From Procambarus clarkii (lineage: Eukaryota > Arthropoda > Malacostraca > Decapoda > Cambaridae), in the NCBI RefSeq assembly GCF_040958095.1, contig NC_091175.1, positions 15,919,794 to 15,983,793 of the forward strand: a DNA stretch of 64,000 bases. The letters run 5' to 3'. The notes beneath the pieces are model-generated. The model had not been told where the DNA came from and did no database searches. It saw only the letters and a list, made by a program, of their open reading frames with translations. This document shows, in pieces, positions 10,740-22,545 of this stretch (position 1 is its first letter; each line of letters starts with the position of its first letter). Position numbers and translations under genes: made by a program.

Positions 10740-11150
10740 AGTTTGAATTACATTCTCTAGAGTAAGTGAAGAGTAAGGGAAGATATGAATGAATTATTAA
10801 ATGAATGAAGTATAAAATTAATGAATTATTAAATGAATGAAGTATAAAATGAATGAAAGGGTATAGCAAATGACAGGGTATAGCAAATTGAACCTTATTA
10901 CTAGGTATATCAAGACAAATTAGAGCACAAAACAATGGATAGGAATGGAATAAGTTGAGTTAAAGCAGAAAATTGGGTAAATGATGGCTTGAAAATAGGG
11001 CTGTAAATTTATGGAGTAGGTAATGGGTTCTCAGGATTGCTTCAGTCGGAGGATAGACATATGTATGAGTGTGAATGGTATGGTATACCAGCTGCCTCAC
11101 ATGGATCAATAGACTCGCGTGGATTTAGAGCCTCGTATATGTATATATTC
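10740..11150 (+). mobile_element. LINE family G, degenerate C-terminal fragment
   Basis: AAAATAGGGCTGTAAATTTA, GGATAGACATATGTATGAGTG and CAGCTGCCTCACATGGATCA occur in the order of the family G module, clearest at 20090-20310. There the protein reads 'NKLPGN...FKRRIDIYMNE'. This copy is heavily diverged, with an extra duplicated (ATGAATGAAGTATAAAAT) segment at 10800-10855. Confidence 0.5.
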
Positions 11151-11229
11151 TATAAAATATATGGATGTCAATTTCCTTTAATCTCCACCACACCACATTC
11201 CGTCCATCTATATTTCGTAACAAGGTTAT

Positions 11230-11365
11230 AACACGCCAGGCTGTGATTCATACATCAGGCTGCGAGCACCCGCGCCCAACAGTCTGGTTGACCAGACCAC
11301 CAACCAAGAGACCTGGTCACAAACCGGGTCGCGGGGAAGTTGACCTGCGGAACCATCGTGAGTTA
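11230..11365 (+). mobile_element. LINE-type module E (3' end region)
   Basis: AGGCTGTGATTCATACATCA, GGCTGCGAGCACCCGCGCCC and AACAGTCTGGTTGACCAGAC match reverse-strand copies at 50825-50965 and 58930-59090. The copy runs on into GAGACCTGGTCACAAACCGG and GTCGCGGGGA, which is the beginning of tail type 2 (49858, 51085, 63410). Module E and tail 2 therefore belong to one element. Confidence 0.7.
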
Positions 11366-11655
11366 TGTTGTATAACCACCAACCTATTTAGTAGACCTCT
11401 ATGATCGAAGTCTATAACTCAGTAAACACAGAACCACAAATAACTCTGTTGGAAGGTTGAGTATTTGTTGGGTTAGGAAGGTCCTCTGGTCATTCCTTCA
11501 CTCATGTTCATACATGTACTCTGGGCTCACTTTTACTGAGCTTTCACTCTGGCCCGTTGTAAGACTCGTTAACTGCGTCGGTGGACAGACTCCACCACTT
11601 ACGGTGATTGCTTATTGGATTGTTCTTACACAGGATAGTCCTTTACGCAGTCACA
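11366..11655. other. Unassigned
   Basis: No feature recognised. Confidence 0.4.
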
Positions 11656-11659
11656 CAAT

Positions 11660-11930
11660 GGACCAGGAATATACACCTCTTGAGTCCCGTCACACAGTGG
11701 ACAAGACATACACACCTTCAGTCCCCTCACACAGTGGACCAGACATACACCCCTTCAGTCCCCTCACACAGTGGACCAGACATACACACCTTCAGTCCCC
11801 TCACACAGTGGACCAGACATACACACCTTCAGTCCCCTCACACAGTGGACCAGACATACACACCTTCAGTCCCGTCACACAGTGGACCAGACATACACAC
11901 CCCTCGAACCTCTTACAGATATTCATGAGT
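11660..11930. repeat. Minisatellite, 37-bp unit
   Basis: About seven units of TCACACAGTGGACCAGACAT plus ACACACCTTCAGTCCCC. Thirty-seven is not divisible by three, so the same peptide phrases (QWTRHTH, SGPDIH, VDQTYT) rotate through all three frames. Confidence 0.95.
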
Positions 11931-12014
11931 CAGACACAGTCATATATTATGGGCTTGCGGTGTCAGTGAAAGTACAAGAAGATTTAACATCGCTCCACGT
12001 CCCAAATCCAGTCC

Positions 12015-12190
12015 CTCCATGGCGGGACTTGAACCAGCAGGTGTCTGGTGATTCCCAGACATCTGCTTTAACCGATTCGGTCATGATGGTACAAAAGTTC
12101 ATCTAGGAGGTGCAGAACCTCGGTTCAAGTCACTCCAATGCCTCAAAATACTTTTCCTTTATATATCACGCTATTGTGATTTTATTGCAG
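12015..12190 (-). mobile_element. tRNA-derived SINE
   Basis: On the minus strand ATGACCGAATCGGTTAAAGC resembles an A box and GCTGGTTCAAGTCCCGCC fits a B box, with a stem between them as in long-variable-arm tRNAs. The flank at about 12164-12180 has the hairpin-like ATCACGCTATTGTGAT, also found at about 26469-26484 beside another SINE. The head is degenerate. Confidence 0.6.
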
Positions 12191-12850
12191 TTGTATTATA
12201 TATTGTCTTGTGCATAACTTGGTCTAGGGAAGGTGATTGGAGATCGTTGATAGTAATGATTTTAATTTACGGTTTGTGATCAACAGCAAGAGATGCTTCG
12301 AACATAAAGCATTAACGAGGAATTCTTAATTGCGAATGTAATCTCACCATTAATGAGGTTCTGACAATGTTGAATGCTGCAACATCATTAACAAAGAGGT
12401 CATGAAGGAGATTAACACCACATTGATAAACACAGCGACAAAACTCACTTACATATATCCAACTAAACAAGCCATAAAAACCCAGCACAAAGAAACACAA
12501 CACACACACACAAAATCCACATGCGAATCATACAGACATTCACAGCTACGCAAGCATACACACAGTCATACACACACAAAGCAACAGAGGGCCATTCAGC
12601 GCCAGGCTTCACCGGCATACACAAGCTAATATGGAACTTCAATTCATGGAGAAGATTGAAGTGGTTGAGATAAGGCGGGAGGAGCAGATAACATTGTCCT
12701 CTTCCCTACAGCTTCTTTGTTGACAGTATTGGCCTGCATGGAGAGGTAAGTCTTGATGGTGATTGCTGCCTTGTCTTGTGGTAAAGAACACTGTCATAGA
12801 AACACTATGCTCGGTCTGGTTCACAACCCTATACCCGGTCTGGGGAATAA
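12191..12850. other. Unassigned, AC-rich in part
   Basis: About 12470-12600 is rich in ACACAC-like and ACACAAAG-like sequence. No gene is recognised. Confidence 0.4.
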
Positions 12851-13165
12851 TTTGATCTTGCAAGAGAGGAATAATTAGTTCTTCTCAGGGGGGAATAATT
12901 TGGTCTTGCAAGGGGAGTAATTTGACCTTGCAAGAGAGGAATAATTAGATCTTGTCAGGGGGAATAATTTGATCTTGCAAGGGGGATAATTTGATCTTGC
13001 AAGAGAGGAATAATTAGTTCTTGTCAAGGGGGAATAATTTGCTCTTGCAAGGGGAATAATTTGGTCTTGCAAGGGAAATAATTTGGTCTTGCAAGGGAAA
13101 TAATTTGATCTTACGAGGGGAAAAATAATTTGAGTTTGCAAGGGAGAATAATTAGACATTGCAAT
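12851..13165. repeat. Minisatellite, about 22-24 bp unit
   Basis: About 13 units of GGGGAATAATTTGATCTTGC plus AAG occur, with frequent single-base length changes. The minus-strand frame (NYSPLARS-type) is a repeat translation. Confidence 0.9.
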
Positions 13166-13620
13166 TGGAATTATTATTTTCGCGAACATAGTTATGCACC
13201 TCGCGAGGGACATCGCAAGAGTTTAATGCCGTTCAGAGCAACCCCTTTGATGATAGATAATTAATAAGCGCGTTCTCTTAAAATAGTTGTACTTATAACA
13301 ACACAATGTTTGAACGGACAAAAATGGACAGTTACAGCCAACACTGTTCAGTAAAAATATATCTAAAATATTTCTAGACCTAGTATAGCACATATATGTA
13401 CTATACCAGACTTAAGATGGCGTATACCTAGGATTGCTTGGACAAGGTACGTTCTATAGTTTTCTATTTTTAAGTATACCACTTGGACTAATTCAATAAT
13501 AGAAAACGTAAACGTCTTCACGTACAACAATACATGTTTGTATGTGTGACTAAATAATTTATATACGTACTATCTTAATAGAAGAAGGGCTGGATAATGC
13601 TCAATGTCTAAAGCACCCTC
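13166..13620. other. Unassigned
   Basis: AT-rich with no gene recognised. Confidence 0.4.
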
Positions 13621-13629
13621 GAAATTCAT

Positions 13630-13700
13630 CAGGCACTCGGGCTCACCATAGCCCGTGCTACTTGGAACTTTTTGTTCCAGGTAGCAAATCTTAAACAACA
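13630..13700. repeat. Short hairpin-bearing segment
   Basis: GCTACTTGGAAC and GTTCCAGGTAGC form a near-perfect stem around TTTTT. The neighbouring 'GGGCTCACCATAGCCCGTGC' has the look of a dispersed repeat end, but no second copy is present here. Confidence 0.45.
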
Positions 13701-13820
13701 ACATCCATCAGGCATTCATGCAAAACGTTCTCGCAACGACAAATCCGTTTTCTAAAGCTGGGTTTCTCCCTCATCTGTTGGTTTCCATCTGTAAGATCAT
13801 GAAAAAGGGTGGAAGGTTGT

Positions 13821-13997
13821 GTTGACCAGACCACACACTAGAAAGTAAAGGGACGACGACGTTTCTCCCTTATCTCTTGGACCACAATCGACTTGAGAAT
13901 GGTCCAGGACGGACCGAAACGTCGTCGTCCCTTCACCTTCTAGTGTGTGGTCTGGTCAACATTCTTCAGCCACGTTATTGTGACTCATCGCCTGCAC
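13821..13997. mobile_element. Foldback element family C, copy 2
   Basis: Both termini are intact (GTTGACCAGACCACACACTA, ..GTGTGGTCTGGTCAAC). The inner left arm is replaced by unrelated sequence (TTTCTCCCTTATCTCTTGG). The conserved leader is on the right side here (ATTCTTCAGCCACGTTATTG), so this copy is inverted relative to 4128 and 15625. Confidence 0.85.
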
Positions 13998-14154
13998 GTG
14001 GAAGGTTGTCATTTAGTGCCAGAGTTCTTGCTGTGGGCGGCCGCCTCGACTCCCGGAGTGAGAAGTGGATATTGCACTCTCTTGTACTCGTAATAGGTGG
14101 TACTTGTGGCTTGATCTATGGTCACATTCAACTTTCTATGCCCTTGAAGTTGAA

Positions 14155-14416
<262 letters not shown>

Positions 14417-14439
14417 CTCATACATTTATTGTTGTTTGG

Positions 14440-14535
14440 CCCGGAAGGCACTGTCAAAATGATTTTGACAGTGCCATCTGGGCCAAACGTCAAAACGTGC
14501 CGTCAAATGTGCCATTTTGACGGCACTGTCAAAAT
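14440..14535. repeat. Cluster of overlapping inverted repeats
   Basis: GGCACTGTCAAAAT/ATTTTGACAGTGCC forms a perfect stem at 14448-14475, and the same word recurs in direct orientation at 14523-14535. CAAACGTCAAAACGTGCCGT and GCCATTTTGACGGCAC add further complementary segments. Confidence 0.75.
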
Positions 14536-14584
14536 GCTTATATAGACCTGTGGTAGTGTTGTGGGAAGGAAGGATCTATCACAG

Positions 14585-14757
14585 CAAAGCGCCAAGCCAT
14601 TACGACTATATAGTACTTGGAAGGGGTCAGGATAAGGATTTGGGATGGGACGGTAGGAAGGAATGATGGCCAACCACTTGGTAGACGGTCGAGGATTGAA
14701 CGCCGACCTGCATGAAGCGAGACCGTCGCTCTACCGTCCAGCCCAAGTGGTTGGGAG
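14585..14757 (-). mobile_element. SINE family S1
   Basis: Read on the minus strand, the tRNA-like head has an A-box-like GACGGTAGAGCGACGG and a B-box-like GGCGTTCAATCCTCG. It is followed by GTGGTTGGCCATCATTCC, a CCCATCCCAAATCCTTATCC segment, and the terminal CTATATAGTCGTAATGG. Related sequences lie at 9060 (+), 35345, 36000, 55170 (-), 58790 and 59855 (+). Confidence 0.75.
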
Positions 14758-14811
14758 ATTGTAAACAAAGTGAACTTAGAAATTGAGATGAAGATGAGGT
14801 AAACTTTACTT

Positions 14812-14845
14812 GCGTGCGTGCGCGTGCGCGCGCGCGTGTGTGGGT
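14812..14845. repeat. Alternating purine-pyrimidine tract (GC/GT)
   Basis: GCGTGCGTGCGCGTGCGCGC followed by GTGTGTG is a short alternating tract with Z-DNA potential. Confidence 0.8.
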
Positions 14846-14883
14846 ATTTGAGTAAAAAAAAAAACCTCTAGAACTCATATATA

Positions 14884-15340
14884 CGAGTCAAGGATCAAGA
14901 CCCAAGATAACACAAGGGTCAAGACCCAAGATAACACAATGATCAGGACCGAAGATAACACAATGATCAGAAGCCAAGATAACACAATGATCAGAAGCCA
15001 ATATAATACAAGGATCAGAAGCCAAGATAACACAAGGATCAAGACCCAAGATAAAACAAGGATCAGGACCCGAGATAAAACAAGAATCAAGACTCAAGAT
15101 AACACAAGAATGAGGACCCAAGATAACACAAGGATCAAGACCCAAGATAAAACAAGAATCAAGACCCAAGATAGCACAAGTTTGAGGACCCAAGATAACA
15201 CAAGGGTCAGGAGCCAAGATAATACAAGGATCAAGACCCAAGATAAAACAAGGATCAGGAGCCAAGATAACACAAGAATCAGGACCCAAGATAACACAAG
15301 GATCAGGAGCCAAGATAACACAACGATCAGGTCCCAAGAT
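14884..15340. repeat. Minisatellite, 24-bp unit
   Basis: About 19 units of AGGATCAAGACCCAAGATAA plus CACA. The unit is divisible by three, so plus (DNTRIKTQ-like) and minus (ILVLSWVL-like) frames stay open across the array. Confidence 0.95.
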
Positions 15341-15489
15341 AAGTTTACTTTCTTGTACACCAAGGTATACCCATTAGCTACCAGGAGGCTTCTAAGACAC
15401 TCTAACTTGAGGTATACAACTATAATAACTACAGAATGAGGGTGAGTATAGAAAATACGCTTGTGAGTCTGAAGGAAAACCGCTGCAGG

Positions 15490-15624
15490 GACAACAGCAG
15501 CAGTCGTAGCAACAGCAGCAGCAACAGCAGCAGTCGTAGCAACAGCAGCAGTCGTAGCAACAGCAGCAGTCGTAGCAACAGCAGCAGTCGTAGCAACAGC
15601 AGCAGTCGTAGCAACAGCAGCAGC
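15490..15624. repeat. (AGC)n-derived 18-bp repeat
   Basis: AGCAACAGCAGCAGTCGT repeats about seven times. It stops exactly at the CTGCAGACGAGGAGTC leader of the adjacent foldback element. Confidence 0.92.
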
Positions 15625-15815
15625 TGCAGACGAGGAGTCACAATAACGTGGCTGAAATTTGTTGACCAAACCACACACTAGAAAGTGAAGGGACGACGAC
15701 GTTTTGGTCCGTTCTGGACCATTCTCAAGTCGATTGTGAGAATCGACTTGAGAATGGTCCAGGACGGACTGAAACGTCGTCGTCCCTTCACTTTCTAGTG
15801 TGTGGTTTGGTCCGC
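15625..15815. mobile_element. Foldback element family C, copy 3 (best preserved)
   Basis: The arms 15661-15730 and 15743-15812 are nearly perfect complements, from GTTGACCAAACCACACACTA to GTGTGTGGTTTGGTC, with the centre TCTCAAGTCGAT/ATCGACTTGAGA. Leader GCAGACGAGGAGTCACAATA precedes it. No open frame of interest. Confidence 0.9.
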
Positions 15816-15924
15816 AGCAGCTGGTTTAAGAATCAAAGATATCAAGAACAGGTTCCCTACCTTGAAACAGGTGCATCCAATGGAGCTGAACGCGTGTCAC
15901 GAGACGTTGAAGTCATTATAAGAA

Positions 15925-16080
15925 CATAAGAATAAAGGTAACTGCAGAAGGCCTATTGGCCCATACGAGGCAGCTCCTATTTATAGCCACCCATTCCCAC
16001 TCATATACATGTCCAACCCACGGTTGAAACAATCAATGGACCCCATTTAAGCGATAGAGCAACAAAGAACCCCGAGCAGA
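15925..16080 (-). mobile_element. LINE family G, C-terminal/3' fragment
   Basis: Read on minus: GGGGTCCATTGATTGTTTCA, GGGTTGGACATGTATATGAG, GGAGCTGCCTCGTATGGGCC and AATAGGCCTTCTGCAG. This is the same module order as 20090-20310 (+) and 60600-60860 (-). It encodes a degenerate 'SIDCF...LDMYMSGN' type C-terminus, followed by the 3' UTR. Confidence 0.7.
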
Positions 16081-16389
16081 ATAAGACCTTGATGCTACCA
16101 CGAGCAGACTAAGACCTTAGATCTCTCTAAGAACCTTGGCAGAAAAAGACATCGAAGCCATTGCCAGCGGCAGAAGAACTAAGAACCACGGCAGAAAAAG
16201 GCCAAACTCGAGGAGGTTTTCAGTGCCGTTGGGTTTGAGTGAGTTTAGTGGGTCCATTAGCGCTATTTCTCTGGAGGGTCGAGTTAAGAAATTACTGGGG
16301 TGAGTTATTACGGTGCCTCCCATGGCGTGACCCTGCCTCACGCGGCCCTCGTGCTGGGCACTCATCGCAGCAGGGTCAAGGGAGCAAGA
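16081..16389. other. Unassigned
   Basis: No feature recognised. AAGACCTTGATGCTACCACG and AAGACCTTAGATC suggest a weak local duplication. Confidence 0.4.
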
Positions 16390-16620
16390 GAACAGGGTGG
16401 GGGATGTGAACGAGGGCAGAGGGATAGGAGACAGAAAGGGGGGGAGGAGAGGGGGCGAGAAGCGGGGAGACCGGAGAGGGGGCGAGAAGCGGGGAGACCG
16501 GAGAGGGGGCGAAAAGCGGGGAGACCGGAGAGCGGGCGAGAAGCGGGGAGACCGGAGAGGAGGGATGGAGATAGAAGCGGGGAGACCGGAGAGGAGGGAT
16601 GGAGATAGAAGGGGGGAGGA
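16390..16620. repeat. Minisatellite, 27-bp GA-rich unit
   Basis: Units of GGGGGCGAGAAGCGGGGAGA plus CCGGAGA repeat four to five times, then a longer variant containing GGAGGGATGGAGATAGAAG. Opposing frames (RPERGREAG and SPRFSPPLR) are repeat translations. Confidence 0.92.
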
Positions 16621-17350
16621 TAAATGAGAGAAGAATGGGCGATAATCTAGAAAAAGAAGAAGGGTAAGAAAGAAAAAGGGAGGAAGATAGATGGCCCTCA
16701 CTTGAGAGTACAGGCAAGACGATCAAGGAAGAGATGAGAGAGAATAATAAAAGAGGGAGAAGCAAGGAGTGACAAATGAAAGTATAATTTCTCAGGTTGC
16801 AAAACGAGTCCATTTAGGTCGTGCAATATAAACTAACCCAGCCTCCAGCCCCTATTTTCTCTTGTTTTAATGATGTGTTGCAAGCTTCACGTAACGATCA
16901 TCTAAACACATCTTATAAGAAAACATTCAAAGTACTGGAAAAAGCATCAATAACATAATAACAAAAGTTGAGCAAAATTTTTCATCAAAATTGGCATATA
17001 GGAAAACAATTAACTCTCCCTATATACGCGCTTGCTTTGCATGCAATATTTCAATTACCACCGGCCAAATCACATTGTTGGGTCATTATATCATTACAGA
17101 AAAGTGGTCTACTGCACGGAAATAAGACTATGAAAGGGACTGCAAATTAGAAATGTGATTAATGGGACTGCAGGCGAGTGCTGGTGGGGGTGAAATCACT
17201 AATTAAAATCTAATAAAGTAGGTGAAATGAGATCGAGGTTAACATGGGCCGTTGTAGCTACGATAATAACCCTTAATGTCCACCTAGCCAATATTTACCG
17301 GATAATATGCCATTAAGAAAGTCGAGTGGTGACAAGAGGTAATTATACCA
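16621..17350. other. Unassigned
   Basis: GA-rich at the start, then AT-rich. No gene recognised. Confidence 0.4.
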
Positions 17351-17355
17351 TGTAT

Positions 17356-17431
17356 TGTTGACAAGACCACACACTAGAAAGTGAAGGGACGACGACGTTT
17401 TGGTGAGTCCTGGACCATTCTCAAGTCGACT
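17356..17431 (+). mobile_element. Foldback element family C, copy 4 (single arm)
   Basis: Only the left arm remains, from GTTGACAAGACCACACACTA to ATTCTCAAGTCGACTG. The element was cut at its palindrome centre. Confidence 0.85.
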
Positions 17432-17554
17432 GTGCCATGTACTCTTTTTGTATATGGTATAATATACCATTTGACTGCTGGTGTAGTATATGAGGGTTTA
17501 ATTTTTGTTGATTAACCTTAAAAACTGGCGAAAGTTTTATACTTTTATTCATCT

Positions 17555-17635
17555 GAATCATCGAAGATTCGAACACGGGTCTGAAAAATACGAAACCGTT
17601 GCCCTACCAACCAGGCCATGGATGTTCACATTAAG
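17555..17635 (-). mobile_element. tRNA-like SINE head
   Basis: On minus: ATGGCCTGGTTGGTAGGGCA (A-box-like) and CCGTGTTCGAATCTTCG (B-box-like) with about 30 bp between. The arms are degenerate. Confidence 0.55.
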
Positions 17636-18284
17636 AATGGAAATGTTTGTACCAAGGCTATTGTAGTTCGCATCTTACTTTGCGTCAAGCTATCGAAAGA
17701 CCGTAGTGGAAATGTCCAACATCAAAAACCCATTAAGGCTTTCAATCATTAGTACCAGAAACCCATTGCAAAAATCTTACGATTCCTTAAGAGGATGTTT
17801 GTAAACACGCGTCTAGGGAATTAGATTCTAAAATCTCCACTGTAATTCAGATTTTCTATGTAACTATCCCGCCAAGTCTTTATATTTACGGCTGAATGAG
17901 TTTATTGACAGATAAACTGAAAGATATTCGCATCTTGCAAGCCACAAACGGCAAGATTCTCATTATGTATTGAATCAATGTGAACCCCACAATGGTAAAA
18001 GGTCAGAAGGTAAGTATGAGGATAAATCTCTAAGCCAGTATGACTATATAGCACTTGCACAGGGCTGAAGAAAAGAAAAAGAATATTGCTGTTCCCAAAA
18101 CGTCTGCCCTTTTGTGCTCCTGAAGGACAAGAGGTCGACGTCCTCAGGAAATGCTTAAAGTAACAGTCGGTTTTTCCATGACGTCAGGAGAGTTGGAAAC
18201 TAAATATCACGTCCCTCAGTTCTTGAGCATTGGTGTGCTGAGGTGAATATTATAGATGGTGAGGAAGTACTGCAGATGGCGAGG
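17636..18284. other. Mostly unassigned; small S1-like fragment
   Basis: Near 18035 the phrase TAAGCCAGTATGACTATATA plus GCACTTG resembles the terminal part of SINE S1. Nothing else is recognised. Confidence 0.45.
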
Positions 18285-18385
18285 GACGTATTACAGACTC
18301 ACCGTCTGTAATACACCGTATTACAGACGGTGAGAAAGCTTCAAGAATATTATCAACGGGTAATCAACCCGTTGATAATATTATA
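18285..18385. repeat. Two adjacent perfect inverted repeats
   Basis: GTATTACAGAC...GTCTGTAATAC and a second GTATTACAGACGGTGAG overlap at about 18289-18335. At 18346-18382 AATATTATCAACGGG and CCCGTTGATAATATT form a perfect 15-bp stem with a seven-base loop. Confidence 0.85.
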
Positions 18386-18745
18386 ATACCGGGTTTTGAA
18401 CAGTATGATAAACCGTTGACTAACAAGTCAGGGTCATCAACGGGAGATTCATCAATAACAACCCCTCGCCTAACGGCCCGTTGCCGTTATTCAAGTCAGC
18501 CATCGTCGGCTGCAGAAATTGCTTTCTCATAGCGAGGCTTCGACTCGCCAAAGTTATGCTCATTGAGTTTTAATGCCAGCGATGAATTACGCCCTGGAAC
18601 CCGTCCTCTCGACTAATACGTTGGCTTTTTAACGGAATAGACCAATTCGTAAACAAACTGATGTATTTGTAAAAATTAAGGCATTGTAATATTGTAGTTT
18701 TGTATGTGGCGGCCTCAATAGGTTAAGTGGGCTAATTGGGTTCGT

Positions 18746-18754
<9 letters not shown>

Positions 18755-18838
<84 letters not shown>
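18755..18838. repeat. (AG)n microsatellite
   Basis: Uninterrupted AG tract. Confidence 0.97.
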
Positions 18839-18842
<4 letters not shown>

Positions 18843-19160
18843 TGAACTATTCTGAACGACAATATTGGGGTGAGGCTTGGATGAAAATCATTAGCGACTA
18901 TTAGAACAATAATCATATAACAACAATTAGAACATTATTAGTGACTAATAGAACAAAAAACACATAACAATACAAGAAAAACAAATAAAAACAAAAGGAA
19001 GCAAAACAGAGAACTTAATTAGCTGTGATAGGACTTTCGCTGACACTCTTATGTGTGGAAATGTGAGATTTAACAACATTTTCCACTAATTACCCACGGA
19101 AAGATGAATTAATCCAGGCTCAGTTAACCTGTGGTGCTGAGATGTGCACCCTGGTGTGCA
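18839..19160. other. Unassigned
   Basis: A-rich sequence with no recognised feature. Confidence 0.4.
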
Positions 19161-19430
19161 CACTGGTGGCTGAGTGGACAGCACTCAGTACTCGTAATCC
19201 TGGGGGACCGGAGTTCGATCCCCGGCGATGGCGGAAACTAATTGGCAGAGTTTCTTTCACCGTGATGTCCTGTTACCTAGCAGTAAATAGGTACCTGTAA
19301 GTTGGACAGCTGTTAGGGGCTGCTTTCTGGGTGTGTGTGTGTGTGTGGAAAAAATTGATCGTTGATTGACAGTTGAAAGGCTGGCCAAAAGAGCAGAGCT
19401 CAACCCCCCGCAAGCACAACTAGGTGAATC
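19161..19430 (+). mobile_element. SINE family D, copy with LINE-H tail
   Basis: The head has a Ser/Leu-tRNA-like GGTGGCTGAGTGGACAGC (A box) and GGAGTTCGATCCCCGG (B box). The body carries GTTTCTTTCACCGTGATG and CCTAGCAGTAAATAGGTACC, both conserved in the copy at 63231-63485. From about 19358 the tail switches to GTTGATTGACAGTTGAAAGG...CAGAGCTCAACCCCCCGC...CACAACTAGGTGA. That is the 3' tail of LINE family H (21010-21078). Sharing a LINE tail is the standard way SINEs recruit a partner's reverse transcriptase. Confidence 0.85.
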
Positions 19431-19913
<483 letters not shown>

Positions 19914-20069
19914 ATATAGGGAAAGCTTACACAATGGAATAAAGAATAAATGTTCACAATAAATACCAATAGACCAGGAGGAAACGGGTGGAAGCTGGAC
20001 ACACAAATGCACCATTGAGATGTGAGAAAGTACACTTTAATTGAAAGACTGCAGGAAAATAGAACATGA

Positions 20070-20315
20070 AACAATGGATATAAATTGGAGAAGTTTAGAT
20101 TCAGGAATGACCTGGATAAATACTGGTTTGGAAAGATGTTGATATATAGAACAAATTACCGGGTAACTTAACAGAAGTGGGATCGATGGAGCATTTCAAG
20201 CGAAGAATAGACATATATATGAATGAATTTGAGATTATATTAATAAGAGCTGCCCCAGTTGAGCCAATCGGCTTTTTGCTGTTTCCTTATTTATGTTGTT
20301 ATCTACTTAAATGGA
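20070..20315 (+). mobile_element. LINE family G, C-terminal/3' fragment
   Basis: One frame reads NDLDKYWFGKM and, after a shift, NKLPGNLTEVGSMEHFK followed by RRIDIYMNE. This is the post-reverse-transcriptase C-terminal pattern 'W/NxLPxxVxExxSxxxFKxxLDxYM' seen in many LINE proteins. It continues into AGAGCTGCCCCAGTTGAGCC, the family 3' UTR. Frame breaks show it is a pseudogene. Confidence 0.75.
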
Positions 20316-20485
20316 AAGAACATTACGAGGAAGAAGCTAACACCGTTCACGATTCCCAAAGTCAATATAACTGGACAATTCCCGGTCAAGAATTGTTACA
20401 TTAGACAACCGGTGACTGCAATGGTGGGGTCCAATAGCTGGAGGCTGATCCTCTAAGAACAAAAAGGGCAGTAAAAACATGTGAG

Positions 20486-21232
<747 letters not shown>

Positions 21233-21389
21233 ACACAAGCAGAGCTATTCCTAAAGATTTTACAATATAGGACTGAACTACTGCGTCACTGGAAAGAGTC
21301 AGAAATCCAAAGTTGCCTCTTGAATTTATTTTGTAAAATCCAATCATCTAAGTGCATGTAGATCCCTCTGGATTCCTCTCTTCTACCCC

Positions 21390-21558
<169 letters not shown>

Positions 21559-21639
21559 TCTCTGTAAATATGATAAGAAAAAACATATAGAATTCCTTCA
21601 TTGAATTAATGACAGAAGAAGGGTTTAAGAGAGATAATC

Positions 21640-21666
21640 GACCCTTCAAGCACAACTAGGTGAGTA

Positions 21667-21727
<61 letters not shown>
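21640..21727 (+). repeat. LINE-H tail remnant plus (AC)n
   Basis: ACCCTTCAAGCACAACTAGG plus TGAGTAAACACGCACACAC is the last part of the H tail followed by an AC tract, then a G-run at 21736-21750. Confidence 0.75.
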
Positions 21728-21730
<3 letters not shown>

Positions 21731-22046
21731 TGTGTGGGGGGGGGGGGGGAGGGGAAGCTGCATCATGGTGCAATTAAATTTCGCGAAAGAAATTTATAGC
21801 TGTTTTGTTGCTAAAAAAAAAAATTCGTAACAGGTGAGTGGGGGAAACACAATGTGTACGTCTCGCTGCCCCCAGACAGGCCAGGGGAGGCTGGAAAAAA
21901 TATATAGAGAACAAGGGGACAACAGACAGGATAGCTGTTATCAGCGGTGTAACATTATCGTGATGTTGAGGCTTTTCTTTGTCCCCATTCGTCGCCACCA
22001 TCGCTAGTAAGTGCAAATAATAGCTGTGATTATAATCATCTATGTA

Positions 22047-22200
22047 CATAGTAGTAGTAGTAGTAGTCATCCATCAGTCTCAGGAGGCTATGGAGTTGCG
22101 CTTTGGAGTGGCCTCTCCAGGGCGCAAAGCCAGGGTAGGTTGATATGAAGGAGAAGCTGTTACCCATGCAGCAGGTCTCCCCATCTCCCCTCTCGTACAT
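22047..22200. repeat. Dispersed repeat family F, copy 1
   Basis: After (TAG)n come CATCCATCAGTCTCAGGAGG, CTATGGAGTTGCGC and GTTACCCATGCAGCAGGTC. The same order occurs at 55927-56065, and partly at 53868-53925. If transcribed from the minus strand, (CTA)n would be a 3' simple-sequence tail. Confidence 0.75.
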
Positions 22201-22545
22201 ATTGGTCATCATTATAAGCATATCTTATCTTTCCTTTTGTACTTTCATCACTTCCTATTTTCACTCCTATATCCCACCTGTAATTAGTCTTATTAATAAC
22301 TAATCACACATATAATTAGCGTTGTCCCTAAATAAATTAGTGCCGGAATTAGGACTAAACAATCTTACTCAGTCTAACGCTGGATAAAATTGGCATCATA
22401 GTATTTCTAATACGTTTCATCTTAATACGTTTCATTCATATTTTCTAATGTGTAAAATTTTTTAAGGGATGTTAGAAAATAAACAAAAGCCTTCTGGTTA
22501 TTACGAAAAACGGTCTTCCCTTTAATCCTAATTGTGCGGATTTAG
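22201..22545. other. Unassigned
   Basis: AT-rich, no recognised gene. Confidence 0.4.

Noticed and set aside
14877..15439. 166- to 194-codon repetitive frames (TRIKTQDN; ILVLSWVL)
   Set aside because: Translations of the 24-bp minisatellite and the (AGC)n-like repeat.
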